NCBI RefSeq assembly: GCF_012295525.1
Contig: NZ_CP051167.1
Coordinates: forward strand, 2,666,001-2,730,000
DNA: 64,000 bases
Direction: 5' to 3'
DNA from: Oxynema aestuarii AP17
GTDB taxonomy: Bacteria > Cyanobacteriota > Cyanobacteriia > Cyanobacteriales > Laspinemataceae
Part shown: positions 1 through 9,594 of the stretch, piece by piece
Layout of the letters: every line of letters starts with the position of its first letter
Position numbering within the stretch: position 1 is the stretch's first letter
Translations under genes and position numbers: made by a program
Notes under the pieces: model-generated
The model's database searches: none
Seen by the model: the letters and a program-made list of their open reading frames with translations, nothing else
Told to the model about the DNA's origin: nothing

Positions 1-213
1 ATTGGCCGTTGGATGAACGGACGGCGGCAGTTTAATATTTACTTCCCGGCGGAGGATATTAAAGGGCCGAGGGCTTTTTCTTGCTTTGAAGGGTCGAGTC
101 AACCGAGTACGTTGGAACCGTTTTTGATTGACGAACGCAAGATCGATTTAGATTTGTTGGTCTTTTATGTGGTGCAGCGTTTGAACGGTCAAAAGTGGCT
201 CGGCCCGAATTAG
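1..213 (+). CDS. C-terminal end of an unrecognised protein (5' end outside window)
   Basis: The reading frame is open from the first base and ends at a TAG at 211-213, so this is the last 70 residues of a gene that begins upstream. An in-frame ATG at 13 is not convincing as a start because coding continues to its left. The tail is moderately hydrophilic, with a short hydrophobic stretch (LDLLVFYVV) near the end. I do not recognise the family. It is followed by transposon-like debris rather than by a cotranscribed gene. Confidence 0.5.
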   Translation: MGRWMNGRRQFNIYFPAEDIKGPRAFSCFEGSSQPSTLEPFLIDERKIDLDLLVFYVVQRLNGQKWLGPN

Positions 214-700
214 CTTAATCGGCGGGAAGACCCGCACTCTACGCGAAGCTGTCGGGATGAAAGCCGAGGCGATCGAGTGGAACGGACTCGCCAATCTGGT
301 CAACTTGAACTGGCACGGCAGCAATGCCCTTGATGGCCAAGACTAGCGGCGGCTTTCTGTCCCGACACCAACGTACAGCCATACAATTCGGCTGGTGAAC
401 AGTGCGGCGGATAGGAAATGCACCCTCAAAACGAAATCCTCTCAATCTGCGGCTGGACGGATCGTGGATGTCAAACAAAATGCCTGTGGACGGGTTCGGT
501 CGGGGGCGTTGCCTAGACCAGACCGGATGAAACAGGAACTTCCCAAGACGCCGGGGCAGATGGACTTCTGTCCGTGAGGTGGGAAGCCCGCGTTGTACCC
601 TTGGCGAAGCTTGCGCGAAGCGCATAGGTCAGCGTCGGGAGAACGTCACATCGACGGAGATGGCTGTCACTGACTGGATGCTTTCCCGCGCAGAGGTTAA
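214..700 (+). mobile_element. Decayed IS200/IS605-type remnant (TnpB tail and right end)
   Basis: No intact gene is present. Two short plus-strand frames (257-346 and 395-577) resemble the variable C-terminal tails of cyanobacterial TnpB proteins: the second has NACGRVR followed by a MKQE motif and a stop. After it comes GAAGCCCGCG and then CAGCGTCGGGAGAACGTCAC, a pattern recalled from the 3' ends of IS605-family elements, where the guide (omega) RNA scaffold lies. The catalytic RuvC part and TnpA are missing, so the element would be inactive. Identification rests on recalled tail and end patterns; a search against ISfinder would decide it. Confidence 0.45.
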
Positions 701-745
701 GGGTTCCCGATGGGGAAGCGTTACCCGGGGAGGGTGAAGGTCGGG

Positions 746-2197
746 TCAGAATTCATTAAAGCGATAGAGGACGACTCCAGTGATGGGGTCGTTTTCTATG
801 CTGACGTAACCGGAGGAGACCATTTTGGTGAGGGTGGCTTCGACGTCGCTAAAACCGATTTCGGTATCCATGACGGCTTGGGTGACGGAGAGCTGGCCGC
901 CGCGTGCTTGGGCGGCTTTGAGGAGTTTGATGGCGATTTGGTCGTGACGGTTGGGGGTGAGGGTTTGGGCGATCGCCGCTTGCTGACGTAAGGGAATTCC
1001 GCGTTCGGAAATTCCCAGTTTCGCGCGGATTTTGGCTTGTTGTTCTTCGGCCATTCCCGGAATCAGGAAGACATCGACGATCTGACCGAGACCGAATAAG
1101 CCTCCGGTGCAGAACCACAAGGCGCCGGAGAAGATTTTGCCGTTATAAAGTCGGTGCAAGCCACTGATGCCGACCCAACCGACGACCCAGAGTAAGTAAC
1201 TGGTGCCGATTCGTTTTTGGAGGTCTTCGTCGGCGGGGACGAGTTCGCCGCGAGGGGGAGGGGAGGGCGTGACGGAGGGCGCGGAGGGCGCCGGGTTGAC
1301 GATCGCCCGGGCGGGAGAACGCTGTAGGTCTTGGAGAACCTCGCTCGCACTGTGATAGCGTCGCGATAGGGGATTTTCGAGCAGTTTGTCGAGGACGCGG
1401 GCGAGGCGATCGCTGACGGTGCGATCGACTAAATAATCGCGCCATACCCATTGCCCCTCCCGGGCGTCGAACAGGTCGAACGGTTCGATTTGAGTGAGCA
1501 AGTGAACGCAGGTGACGCCCAAGCTATACAAGTCGCTGGCAAAGGTGGCTTTACCGATGGTTTGCTCCGGGGCGCAGTAGCCCGCACTGCCGATGACGGT
1601 TCCGGTATGGCCTAAGGTGGCGGCGGTGACGGCTTTAGCGGCGCCGAAGTCTACGAGAAATAGCTGGCCGTCGCGATCGCGCCGAATGATATTTTCCGGT
1701 TTGATGTCGCGGTGGATGACTTCTCGCTCGTGGATGAATTCTAAAATCGGCAGGATATTTTCGAGCAGTTCTCGGATTTGTCGTTCGTCAAAGGTGCCCG
1801 TGAGGGCGAGTTCTTCGGCTAAGTTCTGACCGTCTACGAACTCTTGCACGAGATATTGCCGTCCTTCTTGGTCGAAATGGGCCAGGAGGTCGGGAATTTG
1901 CGGGTGTTGTCCGAGTTGTTCCAAGCGGATCGCTTCTTGTCGGAACAGTTCGCAGGCTTTTTGGTAGTGGGAGCTCCGTCCTTCGTCGGGGGTGTAGAAT
2001 TGCTTGATCGCACAACGGGGGTGGGAGGGTTTGTATTCGTCTACGCCGAGAAAAGTGCGCCCAAATCCTCCCGAACCAATCAGTTTGACGGAACGATAAC
2101 GATCGCCGAGCAGCAATTTCGCGCCGCAAGTCTGGCAAAATTGGGAGCGATCGGGATTATTCGGTTGCGGACAGTGCGGATTGAGGCAAACAGTCAT
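746..2197 (-). CDS. Serine/threonine protein kinase with N-terminal zinc ribbon and TM2 domain
   Basis: Start chosen at the ATG opening MTVCLNPHCP because cyanobacterial kinases of this class begin with that zinc-ribbon sequence; an in-frame ATG lies 41 codons upstream. Order of parts: two CxxC-type pairs (residues ~4-25), glycine loop GSGGFGRTF, catalytic HRDIKPENII and DFGAAKAV, APEQ-type activation segment, then a proline-rich linker, a TM2 domain of two hydrophobic helices joined by a GLHRLYNGK-type turn, and a ~70-residue C-terminal region that looks like a winged helix. It probably sits in the membrane and phosphorylates unknown targets. It is monocistronic and divergent from acsF. Confidence 0.85.
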   Translation of the reverse strand: MTVCLNPHCPQPNNPDRSQFCQTCGAKLLLGDRYRSVKLIGSGGFGRTFLGVDEYKPSHPRCAIKQFYTPDEGRSSHYQKACELFRQEAIRLEQLGQHPQIPDLLAHFDQEGRQYLVQEFVDGQNLAEELALTGTFDERQIRELLENILPILEFIHEREVIHRDIKPENIIRRDRDGQLFLVDFGAAKAVTAATLGHTGTVIGSAGYCAPEQTIGKATFASDLYSLGVTCVHLLTQIEPFDLFDAREGQWVWRDYLVDRTVSDRLARVLDKLLENPLSRRYHSASEVLQDLQRSPARAIVNPAPSAPSVTPSPPPRGELVPADEDLQKRIGTSYLLWVVGWVGISGLHRLYNGKIFSGALWFCTGGLFGLGQIVDVFLIPGMAEEQQAKIRAKLGISERGIPLRQQAAIAQTLTPNRHDQIAIKLLKAAQARGGQLSVTQAVMDTEIGFSDVEATLTKMVSSGYVSIENDPITGVVLYRFNEF

Positions 2198-2595
2198 ACG
2201 GGGACGCCATCGAGCTAATGCCTTTCCTTTTATGTTGGCACAATCTCCCCGGACTCTGGGCGATCGCCCCACGGGTCTCGGTCGGTGGCGATCGGATTTT
2301 GTTCTCTCCATCGAACCCAAACTGGGGGCGATCGCTCAAAAAATTGAGTAATTCTACTCAGTTATTGCAAATTTTTAACAAAAATTGACTGACTGTTGCG
2401 AATCTTAACGCGATCGGATGCGGTTAACTCAGTTTACACTGATAGACTGAAGGCAATACGACTTCACGGGCGTATAACTCTAGGCACGCCTTAAGGGCGA
2501 TCGACCTACTCAAGCGGCGATTTCGTCGGCGTTTTCGGGTCGGATACTCGTCAGACACCCGTCAGGCACATTTAAGAACATCAACAACGAATCCT
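2198..2595. other. Intergenic region between the divergent kinase gene and acsF
   Basis: About 400 bases separating two divergent genes, so both promoters should lie here. Apart from scattered HIP1-type octamers I see no clear -35/-10 pair, RNA gene or open frame that looks coding. Confidence 0.4.
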
Positions 2596-3672
2596 ATGGT
2601 AGATTCCCTCAAAAAACCTGCCTTTGATGAAATTCGCCCTGGGGTCAAAGCCCCGGCGAAGGACACCATCCTCACCCCTCGGTTTTACACCACCGACTTC
2701 GAGGAGATGGCTCAAATGGACATCTCCCCGAATGAAGACGAACTCCAAGCGATTCTCGAAGAGTTTCGCACCGACTACAACCGTCACCACTTCGTCCGTG
2801 ACGACGAGTTCGAGCAATCTTGGGACCACATCGACGGCGAAACGCGCAGGTTGTTTGTCGAATTCTTAGAACGTTCCTGCACGGCTGAATTCTCCGGCTT
2901 TCTGCTTTACAAAGAATTATCCCGTCGTCTCAAAGACAAAAGCCCGGTTTTAGCCGAGTGCTTCGCTTTGATGTCCCGTGACGAAGCCCGTCACGCCGGA
3001 TTTTTAAATAAGGCGATGTCGGATTTCAAATTATCCCTAGATTTGGGATTTTTGACCAAAAATAAGAAATACACCTTCTTTAAACCGAAGTTTATCTTCT
3101 ACGCGACCTATTTATCCGAGAAAATCGGTTATTGGCGCTATATCACCATCTATCGCCACTTAGAAGCGAATCCCGAACATCGGATTTATCCGATTTTCCG
3201 CTTCTTTGAAAATTGGTGTCAGGATGAAAACCGCCACGGCGATTTCTTCGATGCGATTATGAAGTCGCAACCGCAAATGCTCAACGACTGGAGAGCGAAA
3301 CTCTGGAGCCGTTTCTTCTTGCTCTCCGTCTTTGCTACGATGTATCTTAATGATATCCAGCGTTCCGGATTCTACGCTTGCATCGGTCTTGACGCCCGTG
3401 ATTATGACATTCACGTGATTCGCAAGACCAACGAAACTGCAGGACGGGTGTTCCCTCTGGTTCTGGATGTAGAACATCCCGAATTCTTCAGTCGGTTGGA
3501 CACCTGCACGGAAAATAATGTTAAACTTGCCGAAATTGCGAGTTCTAACACGCCGAAATTCTTGCAGTTTTTCCAAAAACTACCCCTTTATCTTTCTACT
3601 GCCTGGCAACTTCTGCGTCTGTATCTGATGAAGCCCATCGAAGTGACATCGATGGAAGGGGTAGTTCGTTAG
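2596..3672 (+). CDS. acsF: Magnesium-protoporphyrin IX monomethyl ester oxidative cyclase
   Basis: Catalyses the oxygen-dependent closure of the isocyclic ring in chlorophyll synthesis, converting Mg-protoporphyrin monomethyl ester to protochlorophyllide. The 358-residue length is typical of AcsF/ChlE. Diiron ligands are visible as a glutamate in [13 protein letters not shown] followed by DEARH, and then as [13 protein letters not shown], the two EX(n)DExRH half-sites of the ferritin-like fold. The C-terminus ([12 protein letters not shown]) is also characteristic. The ATG at 2596 follows an A-rich stretch with no strong Shine-Dalgarno. It is a single gene followed by a terminator-like hairpin. 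Chloroplast and cyanobacterial orthologues are highly conserved, so the assignment is firm. Confidence 0.96.
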   Translation: MVDSLKKPAFDEIRPGVKAPAKDTILTPRFYTTDFEEMAQMDISPNEDELQAILEEFRTDYNRHHFVRDDEFEQSWDHIDGETRRLFVEFLERSCTAEFSGFLLYKELSRRLKDKSPVLAECFALMSRDEARHAGFLNKAMSDFKLSLDLGFLTKNKKYTFFKPKFIFYATYLSEKIGYWRYITIYRHLEANPEHRIYPIFRFFENWCQDENRHGDFFDAIMKSQPQMLNDWRAKLWSRFFLLSVFATMYLNDIQRSGFYACIGLDARDYDIHVIRKTNETAGRVFPLVLDVEHPEFFSRLDTCTENNVKLAEIASSNTPKFLQFFQKLPLYLSTAWQLLRLYLMKPIEVTSMEGVVR

Positions 3673-3710
3673 TCAGTATTCCGGTTTCGCTCCTCTGTTG
3701 TTTCGTCTTT

Positions 3711-3741
3711 CGGCTCTGCACTGTCGCAGGGCCGTTTTTAT
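3711..3741 (+). terminator. Rho-independent terminator after acsF
   Basis: CGGCTCTGC pairs with GCAGGGCCG (one mismatch) around a short loop and is followed by GTTTTTA, just downstream of the acsF stop. Confidence 0.6.
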
Positions 3742-3843
3742 TGATTTTAGATTTGAGATTTGAGAGTGAGGGAGTTATTTGCTTATTGATTGTTGATTTT
3801 AACTTTTAACTTTTAACTTTTAACTTTTGCCTCTAAAATTCAC

Positions 3844-4560
3844 ATGAAAACAACCCGCCAATCCCGTTTATCTCTTCGTTTATCTCTTCTGACCTCTGGC
3901 TTTTGGCTTGTGAGTTTTTTCTTCTTTATTCTTGCTCCAATGGCGATCGCCCAAACTTCGGATGCCGAACGGTTGGATCTCGATCCGGAAGTGATTGAAA
4001 ATAGCCCGGTTTTACAACGGTGGTTGGAAGAGGTTCCTGATGTTTTAGACGATATTCGTAACGATCCGAGTTTTAAAACCCGAGTGCGGTTGGGTTACTC
4101 GCAATTTAGCGACGCGGACGACAGTAGCGGCGTCCAAATTGGGGTGGAAGATATCTTTCTCGGTCGCACCGGATTGACTCTGAGTGGGGATTATCAGGCC
4201 AGTGGGGGCGATCGCTCCGGCGGCGGTGCCGAATTGCGCTATTACCTGCTGCCGTTGGGCAATTACGTCAATATTGCTCCGGTTCTCGGCTACCGCCAAC
4301 TCGAATCTGAGGATTACTCCATCGACGGTTTACAACTCGGCGGGCGGGTGATGTTGGCCCTGTCGCGCACGGGGGCGGCAGATATTGCCCTCGGATACAG
4401 TCGGGTAGGGGTCGGCAGTGAAGAAAGCGGGGGTTTGTTTTCTGTCAATGTCGGTTATGCGGTTTTGCCACAACTGCGTTTGGGGGCGGATTGGCAGCGA
4501 CAAGATGCAGAAGGTGAGGGGGAAAATCGTTGGGGTATCGTGTTGGAATGGCTGCCGTAA
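3844..4560 (+). CDS. Exported outer-membrane beta-barrel-like protein
   Basis: 238 residues. Residues 1-36 form a signal peptide: basic start, a long hydrophobic core (FWLVSFFFFILAPMAIA) and an AxA-type cleavage site before QTSDAE. The mature part alternates polar and hydrophobic residues in strands rich in Gly, Tyr and Leu (RVRLGYSQFSD, LTLSGDYQASGG, RYYLLPLGNYVNIAP) and ends in an aromatic-containing strand, WGIVLEWLP, as in small outer-membrane barrels. No enzymatic motif is seen. It lies between acsF and rca and appears to be a single gene. The function is unknown. Confidence 0.6.
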   Translation: MKTTRQSRLSLRLSLLTSGFWLVSFFFFILAPMAIAQTSDAERLDLDPEVIENSPVLQRWLEEVPDVLDDIRNDPSFKTRVRLGYSQFSDADDSSGVQIGVEDIFLGRTGLTLSGDYQASGGDRSGGGAELRYYLLPLGNYVNIAPVLGYRQLESEDYSIDGLQLGGRVMLALSRTGAADIALGYSRVGVGSEESGGLFSVNVGYAVLPQLRLGADWQRQDAEGEGENRWGIVLEWLP

Positions 4561-4713
4561 GTTAGGGGTTGGGTGAGGCGATCGCGACGGACTTATTGCC
4601 AGAATAAAAGATTTTAATTCAATCCCTCGAAAAACATTTATTGTCTCGAAGCTTTTGTCATAAAATCTTAATACAAGAACAAAAAAGCAGCGCGATCGCG
4701 AATTTCAACAGGC

Positions 4714-5991
4714 ATGAGTTTTTATATCGCTCCGAAGTTTTTAGACAAATTAGCGGTTCACATTACCAAGAACTTTATGGATTTACCCGATGTTCGGGTT
4801 CCCTTAATTTTGGGAATTCACGGACGCAAGGGCGAGGGTAAATCCTTTCAGTGCGAACTGGTGTTCGAGAAAATGGGCGTCGAAGTCGTCCACATGTCGG
4901 CGGGAGAACTCGAAAGCCCGGACGCGGGGGATCCGGCGCGCTTGATTCGCCTGCGTTATCGCGAAGCTGCCGAACTGATTCGCACGCGCGGCAGAATGTC
5001 GGTGTTGATGATTAACGACCTCGACGCCGGGGCCGGACGATTCGATCGCTCCACCCAGTACACGGTCAACACCCAACTGGTCAACGGGACGTTGATGAAT
5101 ATTGCGGACAATCCGACCAACGTGCAGTTACCGGGGAGTTACGACGAGACTCCCCTGCACCGGGTCCCGATTATCGTCACCGGAAATGACTTTTCGACCC
5201 TCTACGAACCGTTAATCCGTGACGGTCGCATGGAGAAATTTTACTGGGAACCGACCCGGGACGATCGCATCGGTATCGTGTCGGGAATTTTTGAAGCGGA
5301 CGGACTCTCGCGCGCTCAAATCGAACAGTTAGTGGATACCTTCCCAGAGCAATCGATCGACTTTTTCGGCGCCTTGCGATCGCGCTTGTACGACGAACAA
5401 GTGCGTAAATTCATCGACCAAATCGGCTTAAATCGGGTCTCGTCGCGCTTGCTCAAAAGTACGGAAGGGGCGCCGAAGATCGAGCGACCGAACTTTAATC
5501 TAGAACATTTGCTCGAAATCGGTCATCTGATGTTCGACGAACAAGACCGAGTGCGTCGGATGCGCCTGTCGCGGGAGTACATGAGAATTGACGATCGCGA
5601 CGACGACGAGGAAATCCGGCCCGCGCGATCGCCGCAAGCGGGGAAAGCGGTAGGGCGCAACCGCACCGAACGCAGCCAACCGGAAGCCACACCCCGGGCG
5701 AATAACCATTCGGCTAACGAGGGAACCTTACCTTCAGAGATTGCCGAACCGTTGCAACAACTAGCGATCGCCGGATATAACATCGGCATCGAATTCGTGG
5801 ATAAACGCCGTTTCCAGACCAATTCCTGGAAAACTTGCGCCTGTATCGCCAGCGATCGCCACGAGGAAGCGGCCCGGGAATTAGCCAATTGTTTGCAAAC
5901 CCATCCCAACGACTACGTGCGGATTGTCGGGATCGAACCGCAAGCGAAACGCCGGGTCAGCGAGACGATCGTTCAACGTCCCAACCGCTAA
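4714..5991 (+). CDS. rca: Rubisco activase with C-terminal small-subunit-like domain
   Basis: AAA+ chaperone that removes inhibitory sugar phosphates from Rubisco. Residues ~1-290 carry the AAA+ core: Walker A GIHGRKGEGKS, Walker B MINDLDAG and a RDGRMEKF arginine-finger region. A charged linker (~290-345) leads to a ~85-residue domain (PLQQLAIAGYNIGIEFVDKRRF...) that matches the Rubisco small-subunit-like repeats of CcmM. In cyanobacteria such an SSUL tail is known to recruit the activase to Rubisco condensates and carboxysomes. The start at 4714 gives the canonical MSFYIAPKFLDKLAVHITKN. No ccm or rbc genes are next to it. Confidence 0.93.
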   Translation: MSFYIAPKFLDKLAVHITKNFMDLPDVRVPLILGIHGRKGEGKSFQCELVFEKMGVEVVHMSAGELESPDAGDPARLIRLRYREAAELIRTRGRMSVLMINDLDAGAGRFDRSTQYTVNTQLVNGTLMNIADNPTNVQLPGSYDETPLHRVPIIVTGNDFSTLYEPLIRDGRMEKFYWEPTRDDRIGIVSGIFEADGLSRAQIEQLVDTFPEQSIDFFGALRSRLYDEQVRKFIDQIGLNRVSSRLLKSTEGAPKIERPNFNLEHLLEIGHLMFDEQDRVRRMRLSREYMRIDDRDDDEEIRPARSPQAGKAVGRNRTERSQPEATPRANNHSANEGTLPSEIAEPLQQLAIAGYNIGIEFVDKRRFQTNSWKTCACIASDRHEEAARELANCLQTHPNDYVRIVGIEPQAKRRVSETIVQRPNR

Positions 5992-6005
5992 AGGGTCGGC
6001 CCACC

Positions 6006-6851
6006 CTATTGAACGCTGGTGACTTCTCCCAGGCGGGTAAAGCGGATCTCGATCCGACGGCGGGTTTCGTCGGCGTTGCGGTTGATATCCGCAAATCCGC
6101 CACTGGGAGAGACCAGTTGCGCGGCGGAATAGGCGCGAAATTCCAACCCTTGCAAGCGTTTTTCGTTTTTCTGAATATTTTGTAAAATCTGCACCACCGC
6201 CAGCGATCGCATCAACCCCAAATCCGCATTAGAACCGGGAACCAGTTGACTGACCGCCGTATTGCCACGGGCCACTTGTTCCAGGGAGCGATCGAGATTG
6301 CTGGCGCTGCTTTCGTTCGGTTGTCCGTCGGTATGGCCGATAATTTCTACTACATCAATTTGATATTGTTTGGCGTTCGCTTCGATTTGCGGGACTAACT
6401 GCGATCGCACGTAACTTTCTAAAGCATCGGGAACTTGGGCGCTCCCCGACTCAAACCGATAGGAACCCGTATCTCGAATCACGATGATTGGCGGTGCTTT
6501 GGGCGTTTCTAGCTCTTCTTGCAAGCGTCCCTTCAAATCTTCCGTTTGAGCGTTGAGCGCTTGATTTCGGGCAGCCAGGGCTTGATTTTGTTGCGTTAAA
6601 ATGCCGATTCTTTGTTCCGCCGACGCCGCGCGATCGCGCTGTTTGTCCAAACTATTTTCTAACCCGACAAGCTGTTCTCGCAAGGCGGCTTCGGTTTCGC
6701 GCATACTCGAAATCGAAACCAACGGTTTAATAATTGCCAGCAATAACAGAAAACTGAGAATCATAAACGCATTGGACATTAAGTCCGTAAATGCGGGCCA
6801 GATATCAAAATCTTCTTGAATTTCTTCCAATCGCGATCGCCCGCGTACCAT
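6006..6851 (-). CDS. MotB/OmpA-like membrane protein with coiled coil
   Basis: 281 residues. A short cytoplasmic N-terminus with DIWPAFTDLMSNAFMI is followed by one transmembrane helix (~27-47), a coiled coil with repeated Q/A/L heptads (~50-115), and an OmpA-type peptidoglycan-binding domain with HTDGQPN (~175) and the closing RRIEIRFTR. The F/W-DLM motif before the helix is typical of MotB-type proteins, where it precedes the channel aspartate. No MotA/ZorA-like partner is adjacent. Upstream on the same strand, 144 bases away, lies an AAA+ ATPase gene, so the two may form an operon. Role unknown; a Zorya-like or cell-envelope sensor role is possible but unproven. Confidence 0.7.
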   Translation of the reverse strand: MVRGRSRLEEIQEDFDIWPAFTDLMSNAFMILSFLLLLAIIKPLVSISSMRETEAALREQLVGLENSLDKQRDRAASAEQRIGILTQQNQALAARNQALNAQTEDLKGRLQEELETPKAPPIIVIRDTGSYRFESGSAQVPDALESYVRSQLVPQIEANAKQYQIDVVEIIGHTDGQPNESSASNLDRSLEQVARGNTAVSQLVPGSNADLGLMRSLAVVQILQNIQKNEKRLQGLEFRAYSAAQLVSPSGGFADINRNADETRRRIEIRFTRLGEVTSVQ

Positions 6852-6995
6852 TCGCCCTTCCTCCCGGTGAAAATTATCGTAACTTGACCCAGTTTTTAAC
6901 TTGGGTTAGATCGACTTCCGCTTAAAACATAAGTTTCTTCAAATAGGATAACAAATCCGCTATTTTTCCCGGACTCGGCCCACAAACAGACGGGT

Positions 6996-8222
6996 TCAGA
7001 CAAAACGATGGGTAAATTCGCAGGTTAAATCGATTCTCCCTTTGCGTAACATCGCCGGATCGAGTCGTTCGGTGGTGTTACAAGTCATCAAAAAGACGAT
7101 TTTCTGGGTTTCTTGGAGGCGGCGATCGTCGATGATACTTTGATAAAGGGTTCCATCGAGCAAACTTAAAATATGCTCGGTTCGATTGCTTTGTTGGGCG
7201 ATTTCGGTAGAGCGATCTTGCGCCAAGTTATCGGCTTCGTTGATAATAATACAAATTCGCTCTAAATAATTGGGCGGAATAAAGTTTTCTACGCCGTCGC
7301 GATCGAGAATAAAAATCGTATAGCCGAGAGGGACTAAAATTTCTTTAGCCACCGCTTGAGTCCACGCCGTTTTACCCGTTCCCGGAACCCCATGAACGAG
7401 AATCGCCAACTGATTTTGGTTAAAAATCGCCTGTTGCACCGCATCGGTGAAAATCTGAATATCTTGAGGGAAAGAACGAATTTCAAACTCGCTATTAAGT
7501 TGTCCGACGCGACTGTGATAGCCACTTAACATGACCGCAAGATTGTAAGTTGCTTTATTAATTAATGACCCGAGTTCTCGGGAAATCAGGGTATAGCGTT
7601 TTTGCGAACGTGCCCCAACTTGCATTTGTCCGAGATAGTCTATTTGCAACCAAATATCGTGGGATTGCCAATAAGCGAAAATGGTTCCCATGGTTTGCAG
7701 GCGTTCCCAACTGACAAAGCGTTCGACGGGATAGTAAAAACTTCGGTCTTGATAAACTTGAGTAATGAGATTGGGGCGGTCTAATAAATCTAAGATCTTA
7801 AAAACGGTAATTTCCTGAAAGCGACGCAATACGTAGTCAATAGGAATGCTATCTCGACTGACAATTTGTTCCGTGGGAGTGTCGATACTGAGGGTGTCAC
7901 ATTCTCGATAGTTGGGTGTGGGTGGGGTCGGGGTGATGTAATCCCAAAATTCATCGAGATCGCCTCGGGTATAATCGGAAAAAAGATTAAAAATATTCGC
8001 CCACCAAGCATAATCTTTCCGTCCGAGGGCGTCGGCAACATCGCTAATCACATCCAGGGTTTTTTTGGTGAGTTCAAAGGTATCGTTACAGCAAAGATGA
8101 TAGAAAAAATTCCAGTCAAATTCTCGATAAAGCGGTCGCCAACCTGCACCGAGTAATCCCTGTTCTGGGGACGAGTTGGCGCGATCGCGATCGTGGGAGT
8201 TCCCAAAATATCCGGTTCCCAT
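6996..8222 (-). CDS. AAA+ ATPase of unknown role
   Basis: 408 residues. The first ~245 residues have no recognised domain. The C-terminal part is an AAA+ module: Walker A GVPGTGKTA, Walker B ICIIINEADN, sensor-1 MTCNTT and an RKGRID arginine-finger motif, most like BCS1/FtsH-type or ClpX-like classic AAA proteins. There is no transmembrane segment. A well-formed promoter with two GTAGTA repeats lies 180 bases upstream on the same strand and is nearly identical to the promoters of the tRNA/Y-RNA island at 50.6 and 56.4 kb. The MotB/OmpA-like gene follows downstream. Its partner substrate is unknown. Confidence 0.75.
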   Translation of the reverse strand: MGTGYFGNSHDRDRANSSPEQGLLGAGWRPLYREFDWNFFYHLCCNDTFELTKKTLDVISDVADALGRKDYAWWANIFNLFSDYTRGDLDEFWDYITPTPPTPNYRECDTLSIDTPTEQIVSRDSIPIDYVLRRFQEITVFKILDLLDRPNLITQVYQDRSFYYPVERFVSWERLQTMGTIFAYWQSHDIWLQIDYLGQMQVGARSQKRYTLISRELGSLINKATYNLAVMLSGYHSRVGQLNSEFEIRSFPQDIQIFTDAVQQAIFNQNQLAILVHGVPGTGKTAWTQAVAKEILVPLGYTIFILDRDGVENFIPPNYLERICIIINEADNLAQDRSTEIAQQSNRTEHILSLLDGTLYQSIIDDRRLQETQKIVFLMTCNTTERLDPAMLRKGRIDLTCEFTHRFV

Positions 8223-8400
8223 AAGTTGTATTGTTTCTGAGGAATAGCGATAGAAAAAAAGAGATTTTAAACCCGCTCAATTTAAAGCGGTTAACGCGAT
8301 AAAATCGGTTGTATTTAGGATCGATTTCGATCGCGGGTTGGGATGAAGGCGATCGCCCGAGACCCGATCGATTGACCCGATTGAGTCGGAATCGATCTTT

Positions 8401-8429
8401 ATACTACATAAATACTACACAATTGTCAA
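8401..8429 (-). promoter_or_regulatory. Sigma70-type promoter with GTAGTA direct repeats
   Basis: On the minus strand: TTGACA (8424-8429), 17-base spacer, TAGTAT (8401-8406). The spacer carries a second GTAGTA 11 bases before the one overlapping the -10, so two direct repeats face the same way. The -35, spacer length, -10 and repeat phasing match the promoters at 50635 and 56440. It would transcribe the AAA+ gene ending at 6996. Confidence 0.75.
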
Positions 8430-8533
8430 GTCTGCGGATGGTAAGCTGAAGGCGCGATCGCCCGGACTGGCGCCCCAATCCCGGGGTATAGTGAATAGTT
8501 AAACCCAATTCATTGCGGGTGGAGGAGGAGAAA

Positions 8534-9448
8534 ATGCAATTATCCGAACCCGAAATCGATCGCTTTTACCGTCTTTATTATTCTTTATTAATTGATGTCA
8601 ACCAAAGAATTAATGGATTTGAACAATTACGCGAACTGGAGGATTTAGTTGATTTTACGATCGCAGAAATTGAAATTCTCCGCCAACAGCTTTATCAACA
8701 TCCGGAATTATTCGATCGCTTCCTCGAAGAGAATCCCCGGGATTTTTCTTCAGAAGATTTAAACTTGGTTCGCAGTTGGAAAACTTTTATTAAAGGAAAA
8801 TTCTATATTTTTGGATACCGAGAACAGTACACCCTCTTTTTAGTCGATCGCAAACCGAGTAAAGTTTATGGGGTGTTAGCTTTAGATATTCCATTTCGCG
8901 AGTTAATTGGAAGTGCGTTACCCGCGATCGTCGAAACCGTGTTGCTTCCTTTTGGCGATCGCATTATTTACGACGGTATTTTACAATCTTATCCATTTTA
9001 TTTCGGCTGTAGCATTCGCGGAACGCTTCAAGATTCTTATCAAGAAGCGGAATCTAAATTTGGGATTATTACCCGTTTAGACGAACCCGTTCGCCAAAAA
9101 AGGGAAGAGTACAGACCGCAAGCAGAAATCGCGGCGATGAGTGACGAAGCCTTAATCGACTATTATATCGAACACGAGGGCGATCGCGATCGATATCGCG
9201 AACAACTCGAAACCGCGATCGCCAATAATACTAAACTAGCCAAACAGTATTATCAAAAAATAGGTCAATATAGCGCCGATCGCGTCGCTAAAAATTATAA
9301 GAAAATTGGCATCAAAAAAGCCTGGATTGCTTTTTACGAAGAGACGGCGATCGCCACCGGAACCACAAAAGCAGAACTCGAAGGAATTTTAAAAAAACTT
9401 CTGTCCGTACAAAAACGGAAAAATGTTTATATTTATCGACTAAAATAA
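8534..9448 (+). CDS. Hypothetical protein, divergent from the AAA+ ATPase
   Basis: 304 residues from the ATG at 8534, chosen because GGAGGAGGAG lies just upstream; a TTG seven codons earlier is the alternative. The protein is soluble and rich in charged residues and isoleucine, with no transmembrane segment or signal peptide. It has a mixed alpha/beta middle (FYIFGYREQYTLFLVDRKPSKVYGV) and a strongly helical C-terminus ending in basic residues. I do not recognise the family. It is divergent from the AAA+/MotB-like pair and may share a regulatory region with it. Confidence 0.6.
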   Translation: MQLSEPEIDRFYRLYYSLLIDVNQRINGFEQLRELEDLVDFTIAEIEILRQQLYQHPELFDRFLEENPRDFSSEDLNLVRSWKTFIKGKFYIFGYREQYTLFLVDRKPSKVYGVLALDIPFRELIGSALPAIVETVLLPFGDRIIYDGILQSYPFYFGCSIRGTLQDSYQEAESKFGIITRLDEPVRQKREEYRPQAEIAAMSDEALIDYYIEHEGDRDRYREQLETAIANNTKLAKQYYQKIGQYSADRVAKNYKKIGIKKAWIAFYEETAIATGTTKAELEGILKKLLSVQKRKNVYIYRLK

Positions 9449-9594
9449 ACTAAAATAGTTTAAAATAATCTTAGATAATATCAACTCTTTTATAAAACAC
9501 CTGGAAATGTAATGTTTGAAAAATAACTCATTTCAAACTTGTTACCCTTGCCCGATCGACCGAACGTTTAAACTCGATACTTTTAACTGGATAA

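Noticed and set aside
6006-6851. Flagellar MotB or complete Zorya system
   Set aside because: No MotA/ZorA, ZorC, ZorD or ZorE-like gene is adjacent, and cyanobacteria lack flagella.
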